Origin: Eubacteriaceae bacterium
Lineage (GTDB): Bacteria > Bacillota > Clostridia > Peptostreptococcales > Anaerovoracaceae
Assembly: GCA_902362805.1 (NCBI GenBank)
Contig: CABIXY010000004.1
Location: 310,001-374,000 of the forward strand
Length of the DNA: 64,000 nt
Direction: 5' to 3'
Shown one piece after another: positions 17,157-24,944 of the stretch. Positions within the stretch are counted from its first letter, which is position 1. The number at the start of each line of letters is the position of its first letter. The position numbers and the translations under genes are program-made. Under the pieces are notes generated by a model. That model saw nothing but the letters and a program-made list of their open reading frames with translations. It searched no databases and had not been told where the DNA came from.

Positions 17157-17871
17157 CTACTACTTCTCCAAACACCTTTTGATTAAGCCGCTCAAAGCAA
17201 GCCATCAATCTCAGATACCCATTGGTGTGCAGACTGATTGCAAAACAAATCAGTGCAATTGCGACACCACCGACAACATCTACGATATAATGCTGTTTCG
17301 TGAATTGCGTAGAAGCAAAGATCAAGATTGCAAATAACAGCGTCGCCGCCTTATACCACCTGTGGATATCATCACATTTTCTGATTCCGAGATAACACAT
17401 CAGGCTGGCAAGACAGTGAATCGAAGGAAACAGGTTGTAGGGTTCATCCATAAAATAAATGAAGTCCATCGCCAGATCCAAAAGCCCATCTCCTGCAGTT
17501 TCCGGTCTGAGATTGGTAGTCGGAAACGCTACAAAGATCACGCCGCAGACAACTCTTGCCAAGATATCGGCAAAAACAAAGCGGTACCAAAATTCTTTTG
17601 AATTGTGTTTTGACGTCAAGGCGTAACTGAAGACCCAAAAGGGGTAACTGAGAATATAGATGGAAACCCACTGCGGTACAAATGGAACCATTCGGTCAAA
17701 AGCCGTCGTCAAATCATAATGATACATTCCTGATGCCAAAAGCTGCGTTGCCCAGTAAACCAGACAATTGACTGCAAAGCATGCAATCAAAGAAAAGAAC
17801 GCATAGCTTGGAATAAACTTCTCCATATGCGCTCGATACCACTCGCTAAATTTATCAGTCCTAATCTGCAT
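17146..17871 (-). CDS. PAP2-superfamily membrane phosphatase
   Basis: The start is the ATG at 17871 with TAGGGG upstream; a TTG five codons earlier is less likely. The protein has about six membrane spans and PAP2 catalytic motifs: FPSIH at about residue 155 and, further on, STxxTKQHYIVDVVGG, which supplies the second His and Asp. The first motif with KxxxxxxRP is not clear, as in the branch close to inositol-phosphorylceramide synthases. It would hydrolyse or transfer a lipid phosphate at the membrane. It leads the phosphatidylethanolamine operon. Confidence 0.87.
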   Translation of the reverse strand: MQIRTDKFSEWYRAHMEKFIPSYAFFSLIACFAVNCLVYWATQLLASGMYHYDLTTAFDRMVPFVPQWVSIYILSYPFWVFSYALTSKHNSKEFWYRFVFADILARVVCGVIFVAFPTTNLRPETAGDGLLDLAMDFIYFMDEPYNLFPSIHCLASLMCYLGIRKCDDIHRWYKAATLLFAILIFASTQFTKQHYIVDVVGGVAIALICFAISLHTNGYLRLMACFERLNQKVFGEVVDEE

Positions 17872-17990
17872 AATGCCCCTACCCAAATATCGCTAATTTC
17901 TTTAAACATTATATAGCAGGAGAGCGCTCTTTGCAACTATATGACGAAAACCTAAGAAAATCTTAAGAATTTGTCAAGGTATCATGGACA

Positions 17991-18208
17991 CAAAAAAAGA
18001 TAGTACCAATTGCTTATTATTATTTCCCTGGCTCTTGCTTTCCATTCGGATAACCATAAGCCCTACAATACGCAATTGGTACTATCTATTCTGCTGTTCA
18101 AACACTTCTGGTGGTCTCACCCCTTCCATTACGATTTGCAATAACTTCTAATCCAGCGAACCTGCTTCGTCGCTTTCTCTTTGCTACGTTTGCTTTATCG
18201 CTTTCTTT
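17991..18208 (-). ncRNA. Candidate free-standing small RNA with own promoter and terminator
   Basis: On the minus strand a good promoter (TTGATT, 16 bp, TATACT; plus-strand 18215-18242) starts a transcript of about 215 nt. It ends in a perfect 16-bp stem (17998-18013 with 18072-18087) followed by seven U residues. The stem has a 58-nt loop with its own complementary pieces (GGGCT and AGCC). The 5' part has several AAAGCGA/AAGCAAA-like direct repeats. No frame with a ribosome binding site runs through it, though one unstarted frame looks weakly coding (GLEVIANRNGRGE), so an old insertion-element relic is the alternative. It matches no RNA family that I recognise. Confidence 0.5.
17998..18087 (-). 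terminator. Long-loop terminator of the candidate small RNA
   Basis: AGATAGTACCAATTGC and GCAATTGGTACTATCT pair perfectly over 16 bp, and seven U residues follow on the minus strand. The 58-nt loop is longer than in a simple terminator, so it is probably part of the RNA's functional fold. Confidence 0.6.
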
Positions 18209-18214
18209 AAGTAG

Positions 18215-18242
18215 AGTATAGCATATTCTCCACAAAAATCAA
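18215..18242 (-). promoter_or_regulatory. Promoter of the candidate small RNA
   Basis: Read on the minus strand, TTGATT (18242-18237) is followed after 16 bp by TATACT (18220-18215). Transcription would begin near 18208. It lies 49 bp downstream of the DUF1848 gene stop. Confidence 0.6.
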
Positions 18243-18290
18243 GTATTTTTTTGAAATTTTTAGAATATTTGGTGATAGACCCTCAAGGCT

Positions 18291-19223
18291 CTATAGAAAA
18301 TCAAAAGTCACCTGTCTCTGTATCCAGCTTTCCTGTTCTGCAGCTTTGATGATGTCGCCGTCCATAAAGTCTCCAATCAAAAACGGCGAAAAGGGATCAT
18401 GCTTGTTCATGTTAGATTCCACTGTATCCTGATCATAATTAGCATAGCAATACAAGCAGCCGTGGCCACAGGTATTGTACGCTCCGATGTCGCTGCCCAG
18501 CACGCAGCTGCACTCGCCACGGGTCATGGCAGCGCCCGGCACGATCAAAGGCAGGCCGATGGCACGCTCCAACACCTCCTGGGACTGGCAGCCGCCAGCA
18601 TCTACGCCGAAGATCTCCAGCTCCCTGCCCTCTGCACAGGTTTTAACCCTCATCCCGTGGGCTGCCGCAATTTCAGCAAAGCCTTGTCCGATGGCAAAGC
18701 GCTCCTGGCGATTGACGCTGCGTCCTTCTGGGAAATTCCGCTTTGTCTTATCATAGAGATCGAGAAAGCTGATGACGCAGTGGTCCGTATAGCCTGCCAG
18801 TGCTGCCGCAATCTCCGCAAAGGTCTTCAGATGAAACTCCAGGGAGTATTTTTCCGTAATAAAAATCGGATCATAACGCCAACTGATTCGGCTCGGTCCC
18901 ACCTTCTCTGACAAACGGCAAAAGCTTTCCATCACCACTTCCTTGGCCGGCACGTGAGGTTCGATATCCCGTCCATAAGGGGTGATGGTCACTGCCCAAA
19001 ACTGCCTGAAAGCAGAAAGCTGCGCCAGTCCCGGCAGCATAGGCGCTGGATTTTTCGTACAAAAACTGATGCAGTCGATCACCTCCGGATCCAGCAGATA
19101 TCTGGTCACCTGCTGCTGGTTATAAGGGTTGCGCGCAAAGACAAAGCCTTCTCTGATTCTGTTGTAAAACCACTTACTGTAGTAAGCTGGTATGTCTGTT
19201 CTGTTTCCTGTGTTCAAAATCAT
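18291..19223 (-). CDS. DUF1848 family protein (Cys-rich, radical-SAM-associated type)
   Basis: A 310-residue protein of the DUF1848 family, recognised by the opening TDIPAYYSKWFYNRIREGFVF pattern, the DCISFCTKNP segment near residue 55 and FSLDLYDKT-like text near residue 150. The C-terminal part has the cysteine cluster CSCV, then GAYNTCGHGCLYCYAN, which should bind an Fe-S cluster. The biochemical role is unknown; genome surveys place the family beside DNA repair photolyase-like and radical SAM enzymes. The gene follows directly on the nucleoid-associated protein gene, with start and stop abutting. Confidence 0.8.
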   Translation of the reverse strand: MILNTGNRTDIPAYYSKWFYNRIREGFVFARNPYNQQQVTRYLLDPEVIDCISFCTKNPAPMLPGLAQLSAFRQFWAVTITPYGRDIEPHVPAKEVVMESFCRLSEKVGPSRISWRYDPIFITEKYSLEFHLKTFAEIAAALAGYTDHCVISFLDLYDKTKRNFPEGRSVNRQERFAIGQGFAEIAAAHGMRVKTCAEGRELEIFGVDAGGCQSQEVLERAIGLPLIVPGAAMTRGECSCVLGSDIGAYNTCGHGCLYCYANYDQDTVESNMNKHDPFSPFLIGDFMDGDIIKAAEQESWIQRQVTFDFL

Positions 19224-20222
19224 TTATCTGTTCACAATCTTTCCTATATTTTTCAGTTGGATGGAGATGGTTCCATCGGGGTTGTTGATAAACTCCACAT
19301 ACTTGCTGTTTTCCAGATAGTCAGTGGGGATTTTGATCTCGATGCCTGTGTCGGTTTTAATCTTGTGGCTTCGGATGCTTTTGACCACCTTGGGGTTTTC
19401 CACGCTGATTTTGGCGGGGATGTCCACCTCCATGGCCTTCTGTTTAAATGTTTTTTTCATGACCTCGTTATCATAGAAAACCTCTTCACAGAGATCAGAG
19501 GGCGTAAAGGGTACGCTTTGCTCCGAATTCTCGATGATGCAGTTCTTTGCGCGAGACACCGCGATGGCGGAGTTGGCGCCGTATTCATCTGCCACCTCGC
19601 TGGTAATTTTCTTGATCATCTGTACAGTCTCCCTGGCAGAGGGCTGGAAAGTACACTGCAGTACCTTATCAGGCAGGACCTGTATGGCTTCGCCGTTGAT
19701 TTCTCTCTTCTTGTCACAGAGAGAGACCTTGTAGTCTTTCATACTGACGATTGCATAACAGGAAATCTTCTGGCTGGTGTTTGGCAGAAGCGTAAAGTAT
19801 CTGATAATCTTGTTGGCTACGCCCTCGTCCCCGCTTTCCACCTGATGGGTGTAGGCGGTTTTATTAGGAAGCAGCAGCAGACCGATGTATTCGTCATTCT
19901 CATCGGTGAACTGACAGACCAGGAAGTCCATGGACTCCGGTTCGTCAGACTGCGAAATCTGGTCGTAGAGCAAAGTCCCCGCCGCAGTAGAAAACTCGGT
20001 AAAGTCAATACCGCCGCTGGCGTACCTTTCCAAGCTCTGTCTAAAGACGCTGTACTCCAGAAATTCTCCCTCTTTCTTAGCTGAATCCTCTACGATCTTT
20101 GTCAGATGCTTTTCTATAAATTCCCCCGTTCCATAATCTGCGATGTCAAGTTCCTTTTGTGAGAAAACACAGACGTCGGAGTTAAAATCTAAAATATGTA
20201 AAATTGCTTTTTTGATAATCAT
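19224..20222 (-). CDS. Nucleoid-associated protein (NdpA/YejK-like)
   Basis: A 332-residue protein matching the 37-kDa nucleoid-associated family. The opening KKAILHILDFNSDVCVFS and the later FIEKHLTKI segment are typical. The middle has FLVCQFTDENDEYIGLLLL and KKITSEVADEYG. The family binds DNA or associates with the nucleoid in the cytoplasm; the precise role in Clostridia is not known, though it is often found near phage-related and repair loci. Start ATG with AAGGAG upstream. It is likely co-transcribed with the DUF1848 gene. Confidence 0.82.
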   Translation of the reverse strand: MIIKKAILHILDFNSDVCVFSQKELDIADYGTGEFIEKHLTKIVEDSAKKEGEFLEYSVFRQSLERYASGGIDFTEFSTAAGTLLYDQISQSDEPESMDFLVCQFTDENDEYIGLLLLPNKTAYTHQVESGDEGVANKIIRYFTLLPNTSQKISCYAIVSMKDYKVSLCDKKREINGEAIQVLPDKVLQCTFQPSARETVQMIKKITSEVADEYGANSAIAVSRAKNCIIENSEQSVPFTPSDLCEEVFYDNEVMKKTFKQKAMEVDIPAKISVENPKVVKSIRSHKIKTDTGIEIKIPTDYLENSKYVEFINNPDGTISIQLKNIGKIVNR

Positions 20223-20254
20223 TTTTTCTCCTTATTCTTCAAATCATAAAAAGT

Positions 20255-20288
20255 GCCCGAAAGTGACCAAAAATCAGGCGTTTCGGGC
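20255..20288 (-). repeat. Hairpin repeat, copy 1
   Basis: GCCCGAAA and TTTCGGGC enclose an 18-nt loop, and on the minus strand a T-rich tract follows. The loop as well as the stem is nearly the same as in the copy at 20465-20498, so these are copies of one element and not two separate terminators. This copy sits in the leader of the nucleoid-associated protein gene. Confidence 0.65.
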
Positions 20289-20464
20289 AGATTTTGCTTC
20301 TAAAAGGTCTTTTTCGGGGAAATCTGCTGAGGCAAGCACTCAAATTTGCGCTAAAAAACCGTCTTTTTATGCAGTAGCAACTTATTATATAGTTTTCCTT
20401 TTTACGAAATATTCCTTTTTGTAATCTAAAACAGAAAAAAAGGCTTCCCTATTTTGATAAAAAT

Positions 20465-20498
20465 GCCCGAAAGTAACCAAAAAACAGACATTTCGGGC
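20465..20498 (-). terminator. Hairpin repeat, copy 2, probable terminator of the metA-lysC fusion
   Basis: The same GCCCGAAA/TTTCGGGC stem lies 12 bp after the fusion gene stop and is followed by ATTTTTAT on the minus strand, so it can end transcription. Stem and loop repeat the copy at 20255-20288. Confidence 0.7.
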
Positions 20499-20509
20499 GG
20501 ATTCCGCAC

Positions 20510-22771
20510 TTACATGCTTGTAAACTCAGTATAGATGGCTTGGATCGCCGGGATATAGTCGGCGCCGTCTACGCCGATGAGCATGTTGATTTTTTCTGAA
20601 CCGTGGTCGATCAGGTTGATATTGATTTTCCTATTGGCCAGTGCGCCCAATACCTTTACGGCAATGGCTGGTGAAGTGCCCAGTTCTCTTCCCACGATAG
20701 CAATCATAGCGATGTCGTGGGTAACAGCTAACCGATTCGGTTTTATCTTTAATTCTATTTCTGCCGTTAATTCTTTTTCACATTTTTTCACATCAGACTC
20801 GTGCACGATAATGTTCAGGGAATCGATGCCGGAAAGGATGTTTTTGATGGTAATGCCCCTCGTTGCAAAAATATCCAGAAGGTCAGCCCTGATCTGTGGG
20901 TTCTCATTCAGCTTATCTTTTTCTACAACGATAGTGGTATAGCCTGTCTTTCCAGAAATGCCGGAAATCGAGAGATTCGATTGATAGTAGTCTGCATTTT
21001 TTACAATCAGAGTCCCGTTATTCTCAGGCTCATTAGTATTTCTGATGTTGATTGGAATTTCCAGCTTGATGACAGGGAAAATCGTATCCTCATGCAGAAC
21101 TGCCGCGCCCATGTAGGCTAGTTCTCTGAGTTCCTTGTATGTGATGACCGGTACGCTGAGAGGATGATCTACAATTCTCGGATCGGCCATGAGCAGTCCC
21201 GATACGTCTGTCCAATTTTCGTAGATATCAGTGCCTGCAACAGCTGCAACGATGGCGCCGGTAATATCAGAACCCCCTCTGGAAAAGGTTTTGATACTGC
21301 CCTCTGGCGTCGTCCCATAAAAACCCGGAATAACGGCATACGGGTGCTCAGCCATCAACCTGCCCAGGACTTCCCTGGTCGTAGTCTCGTCAAACTTGCC
21401 TTCTTTGTCCAGGTAGATGGATCCAAAAGCATCTATAAAGTCAAATCCCACGTAGGCAGCTAAAATTTTGGCATTGAGATACTCACCGCGGCTGATGACA
21501 TAGTCTTTTTTTGATGAATCAGTCAAGGCATCCATGATCTGCGCAAACTCCGCGTCAATATCTACTGCTACATTGAGACGGCGCACCATAGCCTTGTACC
21601 TGGCTTGAATCTTCAGCAGCAGTTCCTCTGCTTCCGCTCCGCCCCTCTCGGCACAAGCAATCAGAAGGTCCGTTACTTTGTCGTCATCCTTGGTCCTTTT
21701 TCCAGGCGCAGAGACAACGATGTACTTCCGTTCCGGTTCCGCTTTGATGATGTCGGCACATTTCTTAAACTGTTCCGCATCTGCCAGAGAAGTGCCGCCG
21801 AATTTGGCTACTTTGATGTTGATATCGTCTTGGAATATATCTGCATGACTTTCCTCCGCAATCTGGTTGATGTCGTAAGTCGTCGTCTGGTATACAAAGT
21901 AGTTGAGCCAATTGCAGTACAGCAGATTAGCCGATGATCTCCACTTGACTACAGGTTCCTGGCTGTCGTCATCATCAGGGAAATAGTTGCAGGGAATTTC
22001 AGGATTTAACCCTGCATTCTTGTCGCGCAGATACTCTTTCTGCAGTGTATCTGCATCGTATTCGGAATGTCCCATGATAAAAATCTGTCGGTCGTTCTCA
22101 CTTTTGATGGCGTAGATGCCCGCGGCTTCTGAACTGGCGATAATCTTCAGTTCTGTCACCGCTTCTACGTCTTCGCGGTCGACTGTGGTATTTCTCGAAT
22201 GAGGCACATAGAATTCATCATCAAAACCGCGAAACAGCATGCCCTTCTTGTAATCCAAAGTATGCTTATATACGCCGGAAAGCTTCTTCGCTAGTGTTCT
22301 TTTCTGAATGCCGTAATGATAGTACAGTCCTGCCTGAGCGCCCCAGCAGATATGAAAGGTGCTGTGAACGTGACGCTTGGACCATTCCATAATTTCACAT
22401 AGTTCATCCCAGTATTCCACCTCTTCAAACTCCATCAGCTCTACTGGTGCACCGGTGATGATCAAGCCATCATAGAATTTGTGTTTAATTTGATCGAAGG
22501 TCTTATAAAAAGCAATCATATGCTCTTCTGAAGTGTTTTTCGATTTGTGGCTGCTGACTTGCAGCAACTCCAGCTCCACCTGCAGGGGTGTATTTCCAAG
22601 CAGCCTGGTCAGCTGGGTTTCTGTATCAATTTTGGTGGGCATCAGGTTCAAAATCAAAATCTGAAGGGGTCTGATATCCTGGGTCATGGCCCGGGTATCC
22701 GTCATCACGAATACGTTCTCTTCTGTCAGCGTTTTCACTGCCGGCAAATTATTTGGTACTTTAATTGGCAT
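20510..22771 (-). CDS. Fused homoserine O-acetyltransferase (MetA) - aspartate kinase
   Basis: A single 753-residue protein with two complete enzymes. Residues 1-300 are MetA-type homoserine acyltransferase: catalytic Cys142 in HICWGAQAG, His235 and Glu237 in MGHSEYD. Residue 111 is Glu in APVEL, the residue shown to select acetyl-CoA, where Gly selects succinyl-CoA. Residues 321-753 are aspartate kinase, opening with VAKFGGTS, with RGGSDITG in the middle and two C-terminal ACT domains that usually sense lysine or threonine. A linker of about 20 residues joins them. The fusion ties the first step of the aspartate pathway to the methionine branch. I see no stop or frameshift between the domains. 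Separate metA and lysC genes are the norm. Confidence 0.93.
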   Translation of the reverse strand: MPIKVPNNLPAVKTLTEENVFVMTDTRAMTQDIRPLQILILNLMPTKIDTETQLTRLLGNTPLQVELELLQVSSHKSKNTSEEHMIAFYKTFDQIKHKFYDGLIITGAPVELMEFEEVEYWDELCEIMEWSKRHVHSTFHICWGAQAGLYYHYGIQKRTLAKKLSGVYKHTLDYKKGMLFRGFDDEFYVPHSRNTTVDREDVEAVTELKIIASSEAAGIYAIKSENDRQIFIMGHSEYDADTLQKEYLRDKNAGLNPEIPCNYFPDDDDSQEPVVKWRSSANLLYCNWLNYFVYQTTTYDINQIAEESHADIFQDDINIKVAKFGGTSLADAEQFKKCADIIKAEPERKYIVVSAPGKRTKDDDKVTDLLIACAERGGAEAEELLLKIQARYKAMVRRLNVAVDIDAEFAQIMDALTDSSKKDYVISRGEYLNAKILAAYVGFDFIDAFGSIYLDKEGKFDETTTREVLGRLMAEHPYAVIPGFYGTTPEGSIKTFSRGGSDITGAIVAAVAGTDIYENWTDVSGLLMADPRIVDHPLSVPVITYKELRELAYMGAAVLHEDTIFPVIKLEIPINIRNTNEPENNGTLIVKNADYYQSNLSISGISGKTGYTTIVVEKDKLNENPQIRADLLDIFATRGITIKNILSGIDSLNIIVHESDVKKCEKELTAEIELKIKPNRLAVTHDIAMIAIVGRELGTSPAIAVKVLGALANRKININLIDHGSEKINMLIGVDGADYIPAIQAIYTEFTSM

Positions 22772-22832
22772 ATGTAAAATCTCCTATTCCTTTGGATTTT
22801 AGGATTCGTTCGATACGTGGCCTAATATTACT

Positions 22833-22861
22833 ATTATGCGATAAAATGCAGTCGGTTTCAA
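22833..22861 (-). promoter_or_regulatory. Promoter of the metA-lysC fusion gene
   Basis: On the minus strand TTGAAA (22861-22856) is followed after 17 bp by CATAAT (22838-22833). It lies about 60 bp upstream of the start codon. I see no SAM riboswitch or T-box in the short leader. Confidence 0.6.
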
Positions 22862-22915
22862 GTTATTTATTGAATATTTCATGCTGAAAAGATGTATGCT
22901 TTTATCCCAGACTTT

Positions 22916-23796
22916 TTTCGGCGCATCCATGCGCGGACTGTTTCCCCGCTCGAGGGGTATTGTAGTCCGCAAATCGACATTTTAGAAAAAATGTTCGGGA
23001 CATTCATTGCGAACCTGGTCGGTTGCGGACTCCCTAAAGCGGTTTCAGCTGTCAGACAGTCCGCAGATCGACATTTTAGAAAAAATGTTCGGGACATTCA
23101 TTACGAACCTGGTCGATTGCGGACTCCCTAAAGCGGTTTCAGCTGTCAGACAGTCCGCAACTGGACACTCTGGAAAAAATGTACGGGACATTCATTGCGA
23201 ACCTGGTCGGTTGCGGACTGCCTAAGGCGGTTTCAGCTGTCAAACAGTCCGCAGATCGACACGGCAGAAAAAATGTACGGGACATTCATTGCAAACCTGG
23301 TCGATTGCGGACTGCCTAAGGCGGTTTCAGCTGTCAGACAGTCCGCAACTGGACACTCTGGAAAAAATGTTCGGGACATTTATTGCGAACCTGATCGATT
23401 GCGGACTGCCTAAGGCGGTTTCAGCTGTCAGACAGTCCGCAAATCGACACTTTAAAAAAAATGTACAAGACATTCATTGCGAACCTGGTCGGTTGCGGAC
23501 TCCCTAAAGCGGTTTCAGCTGTCAGACAGTCCGCAGATCGACATTTTAGAAAAAATGTACGGGACATTCATTGCGAACCTGGTCGATTGCGGACTACCAA
23601 AGGCGGTTTCAGCTGTCAGACAGTCCGCAACTGGACACGACAGAAAAAATGTACGGGACATTCATTGCAAACCTGGTCGATTGCGGACTGCCTAAGGCGG
23701 TTTCAGCTGTCAAACAGTCCGCAGATCGACACGGCAGAAAAAATCTCCCACACTTTTTCCACGGCGCATCCACTTGCGGACGCTTTCTCCCTGAAA
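22916..23796. repeat. Tandem array A, 94-bp period, nine units
   Basis: Nine CAGTCCGC-type arms occur at 22964, 23058, 23152 and on in exact 94-bp steps to 23716. Each unit holds TTGCGGACTN and CAGTCCGCAA as inverted arms, with about 24 bp between them on one side and about 50 bp on the other. The longer side contains the conserved word GAAAAAATGTNCGGGACATT. Both ends carry diverged copies of the core (CCCAGACTTTTTTC at 22910 and TCCCACACTTTTTCC at 23747). The overlapping open frames of about 72 codons are repeats of the unit and lack ribosome binding sites. The array lies between the fusion gene promoter and the endolysin gene end. Confidence 0.9.
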
Positions 23797-23844
23797 TCGC
23801 TGGACGCCTGCTTCAATCCATAATCAGCTTTATCTCACCCATGC

Positions 23845-24555
23845 TTATTTTACATCCACGTGAACTGCGCCAAAACCCGTATAGGAATAATTGACTTCCG
23901 ATTGCGTCTGGAACCAATGGACCAGCTCATTGTTATTTGCTGACGTGCCCACAATCCACACATCAGCGGCCTTCCCTTCCAGATGCTTCGAAACAGGCGA
24001 AGAGCCTGCAAGCTGAGCGTTTCGTTTTTTACAGCGGAGACCCGAGGTAATCTGCATCGCTTTTCCATAATGCGCCCTGGTTTTCTCTAAAAGCGCAACC
24101 AGGTCCGCATCTATTCGGGATGGATAGCCATCGCAATATTTGCCGTTGCAGTCGCATTTGAACTCCGCCTTCTTGAAATATTTCACTTTATTCCAGTTCA
24201 CTTCAGCGTCAGGCTGCGGCACTGCGGATAAGTTCATCTTCTGCAGAGTCTGCGTACCGATGATGCCGTCCGCCGTCAGCCCCTTTTTCTTTTGAAAACG
24301 CTTGACTGCACTGATGGTATTGGGGCCGATGATGCCGTCCGCTGTCGTACCCGCCGCTTTCTGACACTGCTTTACTACAGATACCAGCTTCCCATCGGTC
24401 TTTGTGCCGTAAATGCCGTCCTGCGTCAGTCCGTACTCCTTCTGAAACTTCCTTACCGCTGTCTTCGTCAGAGGTCCTACGATGCCGTCAATTTCTCCTG
24501 TGTAATAGCTTTTATAATATTTTAAATTTTTCTGCATCTGTTTATTGGTCAGCAT
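23845..24555 (-). CDS. Phage endolysin: PG-binding domains plus M15 peptidase
   Basis: The start is the ATG at 24555, eight bases after AAAGGAG; a GTG three codons upstream falls on the ribosome binding site itself. Residues 1-120 hold two to three peptidoglycan-binding repeats of the PG_binding_1 type, each ending DGIxGxxT. The C-terminal half is a zinc D-Ala-D-Ala carboxypeptidase-like domain (Peptidase_M15_3): SKHLEGKAAD supplies His and Asp and HVDVK the third ligand. It cuts peptide cross-links of the cell wall. As the last gene of the tail module it would release particles from the cell. I see no holin gene beside it. Confidence 0.88.
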   Translation of the reverse strand: MLTNKQMQKNLKYYKSYYTGEIDGIVGPLTKTAVRKFQKEYGLTQDGIYGTKTDGKLVSVVKQCQKAAGTTADGIIGPNTISAVKRFQKKKGLTADGIIGTQTLQKMNLSAVPQPDAEVNWNKVKYFKKAEFKCDCNGKYCDGYPSRIDADLVALLEKTRAHYGKAMQITSGLRCKKRNAQLAGSSPVSKHLEGKAADVWIVGTSANNNELVHWFQTQSEVNYSYTGFGAVHVDVK

Positions 24556-24925
24556 CGATTCCACTCCTTTCTCTCAGGGCTCTGATACGCAGCTGCTTTT
24601 CTATCGCCTCTTGATCCAGCTTGTTGATTTCTCTGTCGTAAGCCTGGCCTAAACGGCTGCAACGCTGGTATTCCATAACCTGCCTGTCATACCAGTTGAA
24701 CCATGTCAACAATCCTGCCAGCTCTTCCCTGTCAGCGGCCTCTTCGCTCAGCGCGCGCTGTCTGCCCCCATCAAAGGTCAATGTGTCCTCTTCGATTTTC
24801 CAGCAGTCAAAATTCTCCTCATTAAAATCCTCTGGTACTCGCCCCCGATACAGCACTCCTCCGGGGAGCACTGTATCAAAGGAAAATGCACAGAGGTAGT
24901 TGTTATCATCTAATTTATAATACAT
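24542..24925 (-). CDS. Small phage tail-region protein
   Basis: The start is the ATG at 24925, seven bases after GGAGG; an ATG two codons upstream abuts that site. The protein has 127 residues, with a beta-rich first part (YYKLDDNNYLCAF) and a charged helical second part. The end overlaps the endolysin by 14 bp. I do not recognise a family; small proteins at this place in siphophage operons are often tail-fibre accessories. It is clearly part of the tail transcript. Confidence 0.7.
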   Translation of the reverse strand: MYYKLDDNNYLCAFSFDTVLPGGVLYRGRVPEDFNEENFDCWKIEEDTLTFDGGRQRALSEEAADREELAGLLTWFNWYDRQVMEYQRCSRLGQAYDREINKLDQEAIEKQLRIRALRERSGIDADQ

Positions 24926-24944
24926 CTTCATACCTCCATATGTC

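Noticed and set aside
22916..23796. CRISPR array
   Set aside because: The whole 94-bp unit is repeated, there are no unique spacers and no cas genes are near. The same holds for arrays B and C.
22892..23894. Chain of overlapping 72-codon frames in array A
   Set aside because: They are the 94-bp repeat read in successive frames (94 is not a multiple of 3), have no ribosome binding sites and encode no known product.
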